A stretch of DNA of 58,437 nucleotides from Kiritimatiellales bacterium (GTDB lineage: Bacteria; Verrucomicrobiota; Kiritimatiellia; Kiritimatiellales; Pontiellaceae). Both the position numbers and the translations under genes were made by a program. The DNA is taken from the NCBI GenBank assembly GCA_021734345.1, contig JAIPJC010000005.1:1-58437 (forward strand). Direction: 5' to 3'. The notes beneath the pieces were generated by a model, which worked only from the letters and a program-made list of their open reading frames with translations, did no database searches and had not been told where the DNA came from. Below, piece after piece: positions 26,969-34,624 of this stretch; within the stretch, counting starts at the first letter, position 1, and every line of letters begins with the position of its first letter.

Positions 26969-28015
26969 ATGAAGAAGTTTGAACCAGACTACACGCACAT
27001 GGTGGATGCGGCATATAACCGCGAGGCGAAGCGGTTGCCGTTGTATGAGCATGGGTTCGACCCAGGCGTCGTCGAAATGATTATCGGCGAAGAGGTTCGT
27101 CCGTTGTTTTCCGGTAGTTATGCCGACAAGGTGGAGGCCTATCGCCGCATCTGCCGCTGCGGCATCCAACTTGGCTACGACTGCATCCCGTTCGAGATCT
27201 GCGTGACCATGGTGGTTCAGGAATGCCGGGGCCTGATGGGGCACGGCGACGTCCTGGTCAGTTCGATGGATGATTTGGAAGCATGGCCGTGGGAAGCGAA
27301 GCCGGCGGAGTACATCAGCCGCTTCAAGGAATACTTCGATGCGCTGCGCGCCGCGTTGCCGGATGGCATGAAGGCCATCGGCGGGGTGGGGAATGGGCTG
27401 TTCGAGACCGTGCAGGATTTTGTGCCGTTTCAGGAGCTGGCGTTTCTCCAGGTGGATGAACCAGAGGTGTATGGAGCGCTATGGAAGCGCGTTGGCGATT
27501 TGCAATATACGCTGTGGACGTGGATGCTCGAAAACTATGCGGATTGCTTCGCGGTCTGCCGCTTCGGCGACGACCTAGGCTTCCGGTCTTCCACCCTGAT
27601 CCAGCCGGATGAGATCCGGAAGCATGTGGTCCCGCAGTATAAACGGATTATCGATCTGGTGCATGCGCACGGAAAACCCTTCCTGCTGCACTCCTGCGGA
27701 AAGATCTACGACGTCATGGACGATCTCATCGAGGCAGGCATCGATGCCAAGCATTCCAACGAAGACGCCATCGATACCTTCGATGTCTGGGTCGAACGCT
27801 ACGGCGACCGTATTGGCAACTTCGGCGGAATCGAGATGAACATCATGACGCGCAACACGCCGGAGGAAGTCAAAGCCTACGTCCGCAACCTGCTGCCGAA
27901 GATCGAAGGGCACGGCGGTATTGCCATTGGAACCGGGAACCAGATTTCGCCCTACACCGAGCCGGCCAACTGGATTGCCATGACCGAAGCCGTTCGCGAA
28001 TGGCGGGGTGAATAG
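26969..28015 (+). CDS. URO-D family methyltransferase-like protein 3
   Basis: The 348-aa protein belongs to the URO-D/MtaA superfamily. The motif FLLHSCGKIYDVMDDLIEAG carries His-Ser-Cys-Gly, the zinc-type site of methyl-corrinoid methyltransferases, followed by DAKHSNEDAIDTF and the late GIAIGTGNQISPYTEP. There is no signal peptide. It follows the desaturase by 35 bases on the same strand, but the two need not be functionally related. Among the three family members in this window it looks most like a canonical zinc-containing methyltransferase. The methyl donor is unknown. Confidence 0.88.
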   Translation: MKKFEPDYTHMVDAAYNREAKRLPLYEHGFDPGVVEMIIGEEVRPLFSGSYADKVEAYRRICRCGIQLGYDCIPFEICVTMVVQECRGLMGHGDVLVSSMDDLEAWPWEAKPAEYISRFKEYFDALRAALPDGMKAIGGVGNGLFETVQDFVPFQELAFLQVDEPEVYGALWKRVGDLQYTLWTWMLENYADCFAVCRFGDDLGFRSSTLIQPDEIRKHVVPQYKRIIDLVHAHGKPFLLHSCGKIYDVMDDLIEAGIDAKHSNEDAIDTFDVWVERYGDRIGNFGGIEMNIMTRNTPEEVKAYVRNLLPKIEGHGGIAIGTGNQISPYTEPANWIAMTEAVREWRGE

Positions 28016-28035
28016 AGGCGGATCCGAAGGCCAAC

Positions 28036-28068
28036 AAAAAAGGGGCTTTCGCGTATCGCAAAAGCCCC
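28036..28068 (-). terminator. Rho-independent terminator after tRNA-Asp
   Basis: An 8+3 bp stem with one mismatch (GGGGCTTT.GCG pairing with CGC.AAAGCCCC, loop of three) lies at 28042-28068. On the minus strand it is followed by six T residues (28041-28036). It sits just downstream of the tRNA-Asp 3' end. Confidence 0.85.
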
Positions 28069-28074
28069 AAAAGG

Positions 28075-28151
28075 TGGCGAGAGTGGCGGGACTTGAACCC
28101 GTAACCTCCAGCGTGACAGGCTGGCGCTCTAACCAATTGAGCTACACCCCC
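28075..28151 (-). tRNA. tRNA-Asp (anticodon GTC)
   Basis: Read on the minus strand, the 77-nt sequence folds into a cloverleaf with acceptor stem GGGGGTG/CACTCTC (two G-U pairs) and anticodon stem CCAGC/GCTGG around loop CTGTCAC, which places GTC at the anticodon. The T-arm contains GGTTCAAGTCC, and the 3' CCA is encoded. Confidence 0.97.
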
Positions 28152-28219
28152 GTAAAAGGAAGCGACATAGTATTCATTCCATCATCTGTGGCAAGTGGAA
28201 TTTCCCACTTTTTTTTGTT

Positions 28220-29476
28220 TTATTCGCGGATCTGGCCTTTGCCGGTGATTACGAATTTATAGGTGGTGAGTTCTTCGAGTCCCATCGGCCCGCGCGCATG
28301 CAGTTTGTCGGTACTGATGCCGATCTCGGCACCCATGCCGAACTCCGCCCCGTCGGTGAAGCGGGTCGACGCGTTCACATAAACGGCGGGGGAGTCCACC
28401 TCGGCCAAAAAGGACTTTTTGGCTTTTTCATCCTGCGTGCTGATGGCGTCGGAGTGGCGCGATCCATACTTGTTGATGTGGGCGATGGCGGCATCGACAT
28501 CGTCGACCACGCGGACGGCAAGAATCATTTCGAGATATTCTTCATACCAATCCTCTTCCGTCGCAGGCTTGGCATTCGCAATAAGTGTGCAAGCGGTTTG
28601 GTCGCCGCGGATTTCGACGCCGCGTGCGGTAAGGATCACTGCCATTTTTGGCAGGAAGGCCGCGGCAACATCCTTATGCACCAGCAGGGTTTCCATGGCG
28701 TTGCAAACGCCGGGGCGCTGGCACTTGGCATTTTCGGAAATCCGCCAAGCCATGGCGAGATCGGCGGTGTAGTCGATATAGGTGTGGCAAACCCCTTTAT
28801 AGTGCTTGATCACCGGAACGTGCGCCATTTCAGTCACGGCGGTGATCAGGCTCTCGCCGCCGCGCGGGATGATCAGGTCGAGATAGTCGGTCATCTGGCA
28901 CATCACTTTGACGGCCTCGCGATCAGTGGTTGGGATTAGCTGAATGGAGTTTGGCGGCATGCCTTTTGCGCGGCCGCCTTTTTTCATCGCCTTGGCAATG
29001 GCCAGGTTGGAGTGGATCGCTTCCTTGCCGCCGCGCAGGATGACCGCGTTGGACGTTTTGAAGCAGAGTGCGGCGGCATCGCAGGTCACATTCGGGCGCG
29101 ACTCGAAAATGATACCAATGACGCCGATCGGCACGCGCACCTTCTTGATTTCCAGCCCGTTGGGCCGGTTCCAGTTGCTGATTTCCTCGCCAACGGGATC
29201 ATTCAGCACGGCGACGTCGCGCAGGCCTTTGATCATCGAATCAATGCGCGCATCGGTCAGTTCGAGGCGGTCGAGCATGGCGACCGACAATCCATTTTCC
29301 TTGCCGGCGGCAAGATCGATGGCGTTTTCGGCATGTATGAAGGCGCGCTGCGCGTCGAGTTCCGCCGCCATGGCGTCGAGAATGGCGTTTTTTTTGCGCG
29401 AGGAAAGCTTAGCCAGCTGGCGGCTGGCGGCCAGCGCATCCGCTCCGATCTTTAATACCTGTTCTTTTACATCCAT
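28220..29476 (-). CDS. proA: Glutamate-5-semialdehyde dehydrogenase (gamma-glutamyl phosphate reductase)
   Basis: The 418-aa enzyme reduces gamma-glutamyl phosphate to glutamate-5-semialdehyde with NADPH, the second step of proline synthesis. Clear family segments are VRVPIGVIGIIFESRPNVT, NAVILRGGKEAIHSN, IPRGGESLI, the catalytic Cys region KCQRPGVCNAMETLLVH and FGMGAEIGISTDKLHARGP. The length is typical. It lies 15 bases downstream of proB on the same strand, so the two form an operon. Confidence 0.98.
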   Translation of the reverse strand: MDVKEQVLKIGADALAASRQLAKLSSRKKNAILDAMAAELDAQRAFIHAENAIDLAAGKENGLSVAMLDRLELTDARIDSMIKGLRDVAVLNDPVGEEISNWNRPNGLEIKKVRVPIGVIGIIFESRPNVTCDAAALCFKTSNAVILRGGKEAIHSNLAIAKAMKKGGRAKGMPPNSIQLIPTTDREAVKVMCQMTDYLDLIIPRGGESLITAVTEMAHVPVIKHYKGVCHTYIDYTADLAMAWRISENAKCQRPGVCNAMETLLVHKDVAAAFLPKMAVILTARGVEIRGDQTACTLIANAKPATEEDWYEEYLEMILAVRVVDDVDAAIAHINKYGSRHSDAISTQDEKAKKSFLAEVDSPAVYVNASTRFTDGAEFGMGAEIGISTDKLHARGPMGLEELTTYKFVITGKGQIRE

Positions 29477-29491
29477 GTTTGGGCTCCCGTC

Positions 29492-30601
29492 CTAAAGTAT
29501 GACCATGTTGTCGCGATGGATCACCTCGCCAGCCGTGCCGGAGGTTTTCTTTCCCATGACTGCCGCGATATCGTTGCTCGAATATTCCACCAAACCGCGC
29601 GCAACCACGGCACCTGCCAGGTTTTGGATGTTGACCATGGCTCCAACCTGGAAATCCCCTTCGACGGATTTTACTCCAACGGGCAACAGGCTCTTGCCCT
29701 TGCCAAGGGCGGCGATTGCACCATCGTCGACGACAATTTGGCCTTCGACGCGGTTGAAGAAGGCGATCCAGCGCTTGCGCTTCGAAATGGTTCCGACCTT
29801 TGGAAAAAGCAGGGTTCCTTCGTCCAGGCCTTGGAAGATCCGGGTCAGCACGCCGGTTTTTCGGCCGTTGGCGATGACCACGGGAATGCCGTTATGCGCG
29901 GCAATCTGGGCGGATTGCAACTTGGAAGCCATGCCGCCCGTCGAAAGCTTGTCCTGCTTGTCGGCAACCAGCCCGAGCACGCCGGCATCGACCTCCTCGA
30001 TAAAGGATACCCGCCGCGTTTTGCCGTTGCCGTCCGGCTCGCGCAGCCCGTCGGTGGAGCTGAGCAGCACCAATGCGTCGGCATCGATCAGGATGGCTAC
30101 GAGCGCGGCCAACACATCGTTGTCGCCAAACTTGATCTCTTCGGTCGAGATGGCGTCGTTTTCGTTGATGATGGGAATGATGCGGTGGGCGATAAGATTC
30201 AGCAACGTGTTGCGGGCGTTGAGGTGGCGCTCGCGGTGCTTCAGGGCATCGTGGGTCAGCAGCACCTGCCCGATCTGGCATTTGTTATACCCGAAGAGGT
30301 GGTCGTACACGCTCATCAGCCGCATTTGGCCAACCGCTGCCGCCATCTGTAGGTCGGGAATGGCCGTCGGACGCGTCTTCATTCCGAGGGCGTCAAGCCC
30401 CGCGCCAATGGCACCGGACGTGACAAACGCCACTTCGCCGCCGTCGTTCTGGAGTTGCGCCAGCTCGCCGACCAGCAATTTGAGCCGGCGCGAGTCGGGC
30501 CGGCCGGTACTTTGCACCAGCACCTTGCTACCCGCCTTCACGACGATCCGCTTCGCGCTTTTCAGCGCAATCCTATGTTGCAGATTTTGTTTCATAGCCA
30601 C
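29492..30601 (-). CDS. proB: Glutamate 5-kinase
   Basis: The 367-369 aa enzyme phosphorylates glutamate with ATP, the first committed step of proline synthesis. The amino-acid kinase domain has RIVVKAGSKVL, VTSGAIGAG, INENDAIST and FGDNDVLAALVA. A C-terminal PUA domain follows (from about residue 275), as in the classic long form inhibited by proline. GTG 30601 has AAGGA eight bases upstream; ATG 30595 is two codons further in and equally possible. It is followed by proA. Confidence 0.98.
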   Translation of the reverse strand: MAMKQNLQHRIALKSAKRIVVKAGSKVLVQSTGRPDSRRLKLLVGELAQLQNDGGEVAFVTSGAIGAGLDALGMKTRPTAIPDLQMAAAVGQMRLMSVYDHLFGYNKCQIGQVLLTHDALKHRERHLNARNTLLNLIAHRIIPIINENDAISTEEIKFGDNDVLAALVAILIDADALVLLSSTDGLREPDGNGKTRRVSFIEEVDAGVLGLVADKQDKLSTGGMASKLQSAQIAAHNGIPVVIANGRKTGVLTRIFQGLDEGTLLFPKVGTISKRKRWIAFFNRVEGQIVVDDGAIAALGKGKSLLPVGVKSVEGDFQVGAMVNIQNLAGAVVARGLVEYSSNDIAAVMGKKTSGTAGEVIHRDNMVIL

Positions 30602-30710
30602 TCGATAGTTCCTTAAACAGGGGGACGTGCTACCACATTATGGCCGTATTGTCGAGGGTGCGGCCATCATTCATGTTTCCATCCGGATCAAGTTTCGTTA
30701 GGGTGCGGCC

Positions 30711-31271
30711 ATGAGAATTACCAGTGGAATACTGCGCAATCGCCGCTTCAACGTGCCGAAGCAGGAGGTGCGGCCGACGCAGGAGCGGGTGCGCGAGGCG
30801 ATCTTTTCATCGCTCGGGGGTACGTGCGAGGGCTTGACGGTGCTGGATTTGTTTGCCGGCGCGGGTGGCCTTGGGCTTGAGGCGTGGAGCCGCGGCGCGG
30901 AATCGGTGGTGTTTGTGGAGCAGAATCCCCATGTATGGAAAAACCTGCAACAGAATGTCCAGGCACTGGATGGCGATCTGCTGGGTGCGGCAAAGTGCAT
31001 CAAGGCCGATGCCATCCAATATCTGGGCAGGACGGGGGAGCGGTTCGATCTCATTCTGGCCGATCCGCCGTATGACCTGCCGGACGCCATGGTGCAAACG
31101 CTGGCGGGCATTGCGGAGCATTCGGTTTTGACACCGGACGGACTCCTGGTGTACGAGTTGCGCTCATCGGACGCATTCGAGGTTTCCAACGACTGGAAAC
31201 TGCTTCGCGACAAGGTATACGGGGATACGCGCGTCCTGATTTTAAAGCTGAACGACAAGGATGCACCATGA
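30711..31271 (+). CDS. rsmD: 16S rRNA (guanine966-N2)-methyltransferase
   Basis: The 186-aa Rossmann-fold SAM methyltransferase opens with MRITSGILRNRRFNVPKQ, a hallmark RsmD N-terminus, then RPTQERVREAIFSSL. The SAM-binding motif is LDLFAGAGGLGLEAWSRGA and the catalytic motif LILADPPYDLP. It modifies the small-subunit rRNA during ribosome assembly. It is divergent from proB and overlaps coaD by four bases, the common rsmD-coaD arrangement in bacteria. Confidence 0.97.
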   Translation: MRITSGILRNRRFNVPKQEVRPTQERVREAIFSSLGGTCEGLTVLDLFAGAGGLGLEAWSRGAESVVFVEQNPHVWKNLQQNVQALDGDLLGAAKCIKADAIQYLGRTGERFDLILADPPYDLPDAMVQTLAGIAEHSVLTPDGLLVYELRSSDAFEVSNDWKLLRDKVYGDTRVLILKLNDKDAP

Positions 31272-31759
31272 ATCAAGCGGCCATATGCGCGGGAACCTTC
31301 GATCCGATCACCATGGGGCACCTGGATGTGATCGAGCGTGCCTCGCGCATTTTTCCGCGCGTCGTGATCGGCGTGGCGACGAGTTCCGGAAAAAATCCAT
31401 TGTTCAGCCTTGAGGAGCGGATCGAACTGGTTCGCCAGTCCACCGCGCACATCGAAGGCATCGAAGTCGACAGTTTCAACAACCTGCTGGTCGATTTCGC
31501 CGAGTCCAAAGGCGTGCAGGTGATTGTACGCGGGATGCGGGCCTTTTCCGATTTCGAGTACGAATTCCAGATGGCGCTGACCAACCGCAAGCTCAAACCC
31601 GAGATCGAGACGGTGTTCCTGATGCCGAAGCAGGACTACAGCTACGTCAGTTCCAGCAACGTCCGCGAAGTGGCCCGGCTTGGCGGCGACACCTCCATGT
31701 TCGTGCCGCCGCCCGTCCAACAGGCGCTCACGGCCCAGCTGGGAAAAGCGTCCGCCTAG
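31268..31759 (+). CDS. coaD: Phosphopantetheine adenylyltransferase
   Basis: The 163-aa enzyme transfers AMP from ATP to 4'-phosphopantetheine, the penultimate step of coenzyme A synthesis. The nucleotidyltransferase motif is AGTFDPITMGHLDVIERA (TxGH at residues 15-18). VIVRGMRAFSDFEYEFQMAL and YSYVSSSNVREVARLGGD complete the signature. It overlaps rsmD by ATGA. Its stop shares the bases CTAG with the stop of the convergent gene. Confidence 0.98.
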   Translation: MNQAAICAGTFDPITMGHLDVIERASRIFPRVVIGVATSSGKNPLFSLEERIELVRQSTAHIEGIEVDSFNNLLVDFAESKGVQVIVRGMRAFSDFEYEFQMALTNRKLKPEIETVFLMPKQDYSYVSSSNVREVARLGGDTSMFVPPPVQQALTAQLGKASA

Positions 31760-32562
31760 AACGTCGCGGCCAGGCCAACGGCGCACCACGAAACGTCGCC
31801 GAGGCCCTCGCGCTCGACATCCGCCTGCGCCCAGCTGTGCGAAATCGATCCGACGAGATCAAGGCCGTGCATCAACGCAAGGCTCGCCCCGATGCCGATC
31901 TGGACGTTGTTGAGACCGTCGTGCGCAGCGGTGGAATAGCCAAAGTCGAAGGCCTGCAAAACATAGGGCTCAAGGGAGAGGCGCTCTTCCATGAATGTGA
32001 TTCCGGTCTTGAATGTAACCTCAAGCAATCCTCCGTCCGCTTCGGTTGAATAGACGTAGTCGACGGACGGGACAATATAGGGAACATTATTCAGGGCAGC
32101 TCCCGCCGCGAGTTCGTTATCGTCCGTGTGGTCCTCAAGGAATTCCAACCGGGCATAGCCCAGCGAAAGATCCAGCGGGCCGACCGCAACGCCATATTCG
32201 ATAAAGGCGTTCAGCTCCTTGTAGGATTCATCATCACCCACGGCATACCATATTCCGCCGGAAATCCCTTGCCACTCGATCACGCATTCGAGCGAGTAGA
32301 TTCCGCCACGGGTCAGGTTATCCCGCCCGGCCGTGACATACTTGCTCTGCCATTGCGTGGCCAGCGCAACGATCGGTCGATTGGTCGGCACCATATCTTC
32401 CCGGTGAATGGCGTCATGGCTGCCACTGGCATTTTTTCCGTCGAACAGTGCCGCGGAGTGGGTTGGCCCCTCGCTTCCTGCCGTTAGTTCTGTTTTTTCA
32501 TGTGCTTGGGAGCAAAAGACCATTCCAGCCGCCGCAATGGCGGAAACATACATGTTATTCAT
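31756..32562 (-). CDS. Putative outer-membrane beta-barrel protein
   Basis: The 268-aa protein has a signal peptide (MYVSAIAAAGMVFCSQA) followed by alternating polar/hydrophobic strands rich in aromatic residues. It ends in VGLAATF with a terminal Phe, the usual signal for outer-membrane barrel insertion. Segments such as LDLSLGYARLEFL, LNNVQIGIGASLALMHGLDL and LVGSISHSWAQA are typical of transmembrane strands. I do not recognise a named family; a small porin or adhesin-like barrel is possible. A GGAG ribosome site precedes ATG 32562. It lies just downstream of the DUF2946-like gene on the same strand and converges on coaD. Confidence 0.7.
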   Translation of the reverse strand: MNNMYVSAIAAAGMVFCSQAHEKTELTAGSEGPTHSAALFDGKNASGSHDAIHREDMVPTNRPIVALATQWQSKYVTAGRDNLTRGGIYSLECVIEWQGISGGIWYAVGDDESYKELNAFIEYGVAVGPLDLSLGYARLEFLEDHTDDNELAAGAALNNVPYIVPSVDYVYSTEADGGLLEVTFKTGITFMEERLSLEPYVLQAFDFGYSTAAHDGLNNVQIGIGASLALMHGLDLVGSISHSWAQADVEREGLGDVSWCAVGLAATF

Positions 32563-32623
32563 TTAAAAAATCTCCGTTGGGTAAATCGATTGTGTTCTGC
32601 CCTATGGCAGGAATCATGGGGGA

Positions 32624-33013
32624 CTACACAATCATCATCGGAGGGGCGCGGGCCGGGGGTGCGGCCGCTCGACAGATTTTAAAGAATGGGGGGAAATCAA
32701 TGCGGGTCGATTCCTTCGTGTAGGTGGGGGCAAGAACGATAGAGCTATCGCACGAGTCGACCTGAATCAAAAAAAGTTGGCAAAGGGCGCAGGCGTCTTT
32801 TGAACGAAGGGTCTGCATTGGCCGGGATTCCGAATGCGAGTCCGGTTGTCCGCCATGTCCGCAATACCCGCTGGTACGAGACGATTCCAAGCCATGCCCG
32901 GAAAACCCAAGATGCAAAAGTGGTAATAGAACCACCATCAGGAAGTACAACACCGCTAAACTGGTTTGTTTCGCTTTCAAGCGTGAGCAATACATCTGAA
33001 TGTCGCGGGGCAT
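32624..33013 (-). CDS. DUF2946-like small secreted or membrane protein
   Basis: The product is 129 aa (or 123 aa from the internal ATG at 32995). It has one hydrophobic N-terminal segment (LAVLYFLMVVLLPLLHLGF), a His/Gly/Ser-rich middle (GYCGHGGQPDSHSESRP), a CALC motif and a C-terminal ARAPP. That order, membrane anchor then His-rich stretch, CxxC and terminal R(A/G)PP, is what I know from DUF2946-type proteins, some of which lie near copper or metal-handling genes. The function is unknown. It precedes the barrel protein by 61 bases and may form an operon with it. Confidence 0.5.
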   Translation of the reverse strand: MPRDIQMYCSRLKAKQTSLAVLYFLMVVLLPLLHLGFSGHGLESSRTSGYCGHGGQPDSHSESRPMQTLRSKDACALCQLFLIQVDSCDSSIVLAPTYTKESTRIDFPPFFKICRAAAPPARAPPMMIV

Positions 33014-33081
33014 TCAAGACCAAATTAGTGCTAAACGCCCTATCGACGGGATTGATGACGAACATTCGAGGGAAAACCCGG

Positions 33082-33110
33082 TTGATTTCCCGAAATGAAG
33101 CGTGTAGCTT
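33082..33110 (+). promoter_or_regulatory. Possible sigma-70 promoter for the tRNA-Ser/tRNA-Gly pair
   Basis: TTGATT at 33082-33087 and TAGCTT at 33105-33110 are separated by 17 bases, and the tRNA-Ser begins 20 bases after the second box. The -10 match is weak, so this is tentative. Confidence 0.3.
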
Positions 33111-33129
33111 TCCCGACTTGCCCAATTTA

Positions 33130-33219
<90 letters not shown>

Positions 33220-33241
33220 GTTTTTGGGCTGAACATTTTAC

Positions 33242-33316
33242 GCGAGCGTAGCTCAGTGGTAGAGCTCTACCTTGCCAAGGTAGATGTCGAGAGTTCGAAT
33301 CTCTTCGCTCGCTCCA
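33242..33316 (+). tRNA. tRNA-Gly (anticodon GCC)
   Basis: The 75-nt cloverleaf has acceptor stem GCGAGCG/CGCTCGC, anticodon stem CTACC/GGTAG around TTGCCAA (anticodon GCC), T-loop GTTCGAATC and encoded CCA. It follows tRNA-Ser by 22 bases, so both are probably on one transcript. Confidence 0.97.
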
Positions 33317-33320
33317 TTTA

Positions 33321-33354
33321 AAGCCCGGCCTGCATGTGCAGGCCGGGCTTTTTT
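33321..33354 (+). terminator. Rho-independent terminator of the tRNA operon
   Basis: A near-perfect GC-rich hairpin (arms AAGCCCGGCCTGCA and TGCAGGCCGGGCTT, 33321-33350) runs into a T tract ending at 33354. It begins five bases after the tRNA-Gly. The A residues on the other side could let it also serve the cupin gene on the minus strand. Confidence 0.92.
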
Positions 33355-33356
33355 GT

Positions 33357-33686
33357 TTACGACTCGGAACGGATCATGGTGAGCAGCATCTTGAAGGGCT
33401 GGTCGGCGGCCTGCACATCGTGCGGAATGTTGGCAGGCATGATGATCATTTCGCCTTCCTTCACGGTTTGGAGCTCTCCGGCAATGATGAATGCGCCTTC
33501 GCCTTCGACCACTTGAACCACGGCATCGAACGGCGAGGTGTGCTCGCTCAACCCTTGCCCCTTGTCGAACGAGAACAGCGTGATGTTGCCCGTCGCTTTT
33601 TTAAGCAGGGTCTTGCTGACCACCGCGCCGTCGGCATAGGCGATCTCTTTTTTGAGGTTCAGGGGTTTTCCTTTTAAATCGTTCAT
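33357..33686 (-). CDS. Small cupin-domain protein
   Basis: The 109-aa single-domain cupin starts at ATG 33686 with AGGAGA six bases upstream. The two cupin motifs are visible: GQGLSEHTSPFDAVVQVVEG with a metal-ligand His and Glu region, and GEMIIMPANIPHDVQA with the second-motif His. Proteins of this size are often annotated as cupins in anaerobe redox operons. The function is unknown; it may sense or bind a small molecule or metal. It is the last gene of the three-gene set with the ferredoxin and DUF4405 genes, ten bases after the ferredoxin stop. Confidence 0.88.
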   Translation of the reverse strand: MNDLKGKPLNLKKEIAYADGAVVSKTLLKKATGNITLFSFDKGQGLSEHTSPFDAVVQVVEGEGAFIIAGELQTVKEGEMIIMPANIPHDVQAADQPFKMLLTMIRSES

Positions 33687-33696
33687 GGGGATTCTC

Positions 33697-34506
33697 CTAT
33701 CTTGCAAGTTGTACGGTTTTCAACAGTTCGCCATCGAGGCCGATGGTGACTTCTTCGATGACGAGGTCGGTGCGGCCGCTGGCTTTATAGGCCTGTTGGG
33801 TGATGGACGTCAACCCGCCGCAACAGGGCACCGACATGCGGACGACGATCACTTTCGGAATGTTGTTCTGCGCCATGATGGCAGCGAGTTTCTCGACATA
33901 GCCCTCGGTGCGATCGAGTTTGGGGCAGGCGACGACGAGCGAACGGCCGCGGACGAAGCGCCAGTGGACATCCGGCGAGGCGATCGGCGCGCAGGTGCTG
34001 AGCACCACGAGCTCCTTGCCATCGAAGAACGGGGCGGTTGGCGGAACGAGGTGCAGTTGGATGGGCCATTGCTCCAGATCCGATTTGATGACCTGTCCGC
34101 CGCCGGCCACCGAAGTCGTGGCGGTTTTCGGGGCCTCCTTTTTCTGCGCCGTGCGAACCTGCATGCCGGGGCAGCCGCCCATCGCCGACCGGGGAGCCGC
34201 GGCCTTTGCCTTTGCTTCATGGATTTCCGCCGCGCCGAGCATTTTTTTGACGGCCTCTTCGCCGCCGAGCTTGCGGACGTGTTCGATCGTTGCGGTTTCG
34301 TCGAAGGCTTCGGATTCGCGTTCGACGATTTGCAGTGCGCCGGTCGGGCAGGTGCCGACGCAGTCGCCGAAGCCGTCGCAAAATTGTTCCTTCACCATTT
34401 TCGCCTTGCCGTTGACGAGCTGAAGCGCGCCTTCGGCGCAGCCGACGATGCAGTCGCCGCATCCGTTGCAGAGGGCTTCGTTGATTTCGATAATCTTGCG
34501 TTTCAT
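33697..34506 (-). CDS. Ferredoxin-type 4Fe-4S protein
   Basis: The 269-aa iron-sulfur protein has a complete 4Fe-4S motif near the N-terminus (CNGCGDCIVGC). A second motif, CDGFGDCVGTCP, has its second Cys replaced by Phe. The remainder is a mixed domain with further Cys (GGCPGM, STCAPIAS, VACPKLD, SVPCCGG). The overall layout matches a family of anaerobe ferredoxin-like proteins in which the degenerate second motif is common. It is probably an electron carrier or redox sensor. A ribosome site AAGGAG precedes ATG 34506. It lies between the DUF4405 membrane gene and the cupin gene, all on the minus strand. Confidence 0.9.
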   Translation of the reverse strand: MKRKIIEINEALCNGCGDCIVGCAEGALQLVNGKAKMVKEQFCDGFGDCVGTCPTGALQIVERESEAFDETATIEHVRKLGGEEAVKKMLGAAEIHEAKAKAAAPRSAMGGCPGMQVRTAQKKEAPKTATTSVAGGGQVIKSDLEQWPIQLHLVPPTAPFFDGKELVVLSTCAPIASPDVHWRFVRGRSLVVACPKLDRTEGYVEKLAAIMAQNNIPKVIVVRMSVPCCGGLTSITQQAYKASGRTDLVIEEVTIGLDGELLKTVQLAR

Positions 34507-34624
34507 GTTGCGCTCCTTGTTCTGAATTATTGGACGCAGTATGCCATTAAACCAAAACGCGTTCCTTGACCGGAGTCAAGAAACGCATTTTTCCTGGATT
34601 TCCGAGGAATGGAAGAACGAATTG

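Noticed and set aside
29499-30608. 369-aa plus-strand open frame
   Set aside because: Exact antisense of proB, with Ser/Pro-rich composition and no domain.
33697-34506. Second ferredoxin motif lacking one Cys as a possible mutation
   Set aside because: Related ferredoxin-like proteins commonly have a CDGxGxC form of this motif, so it is probably the normal family state.
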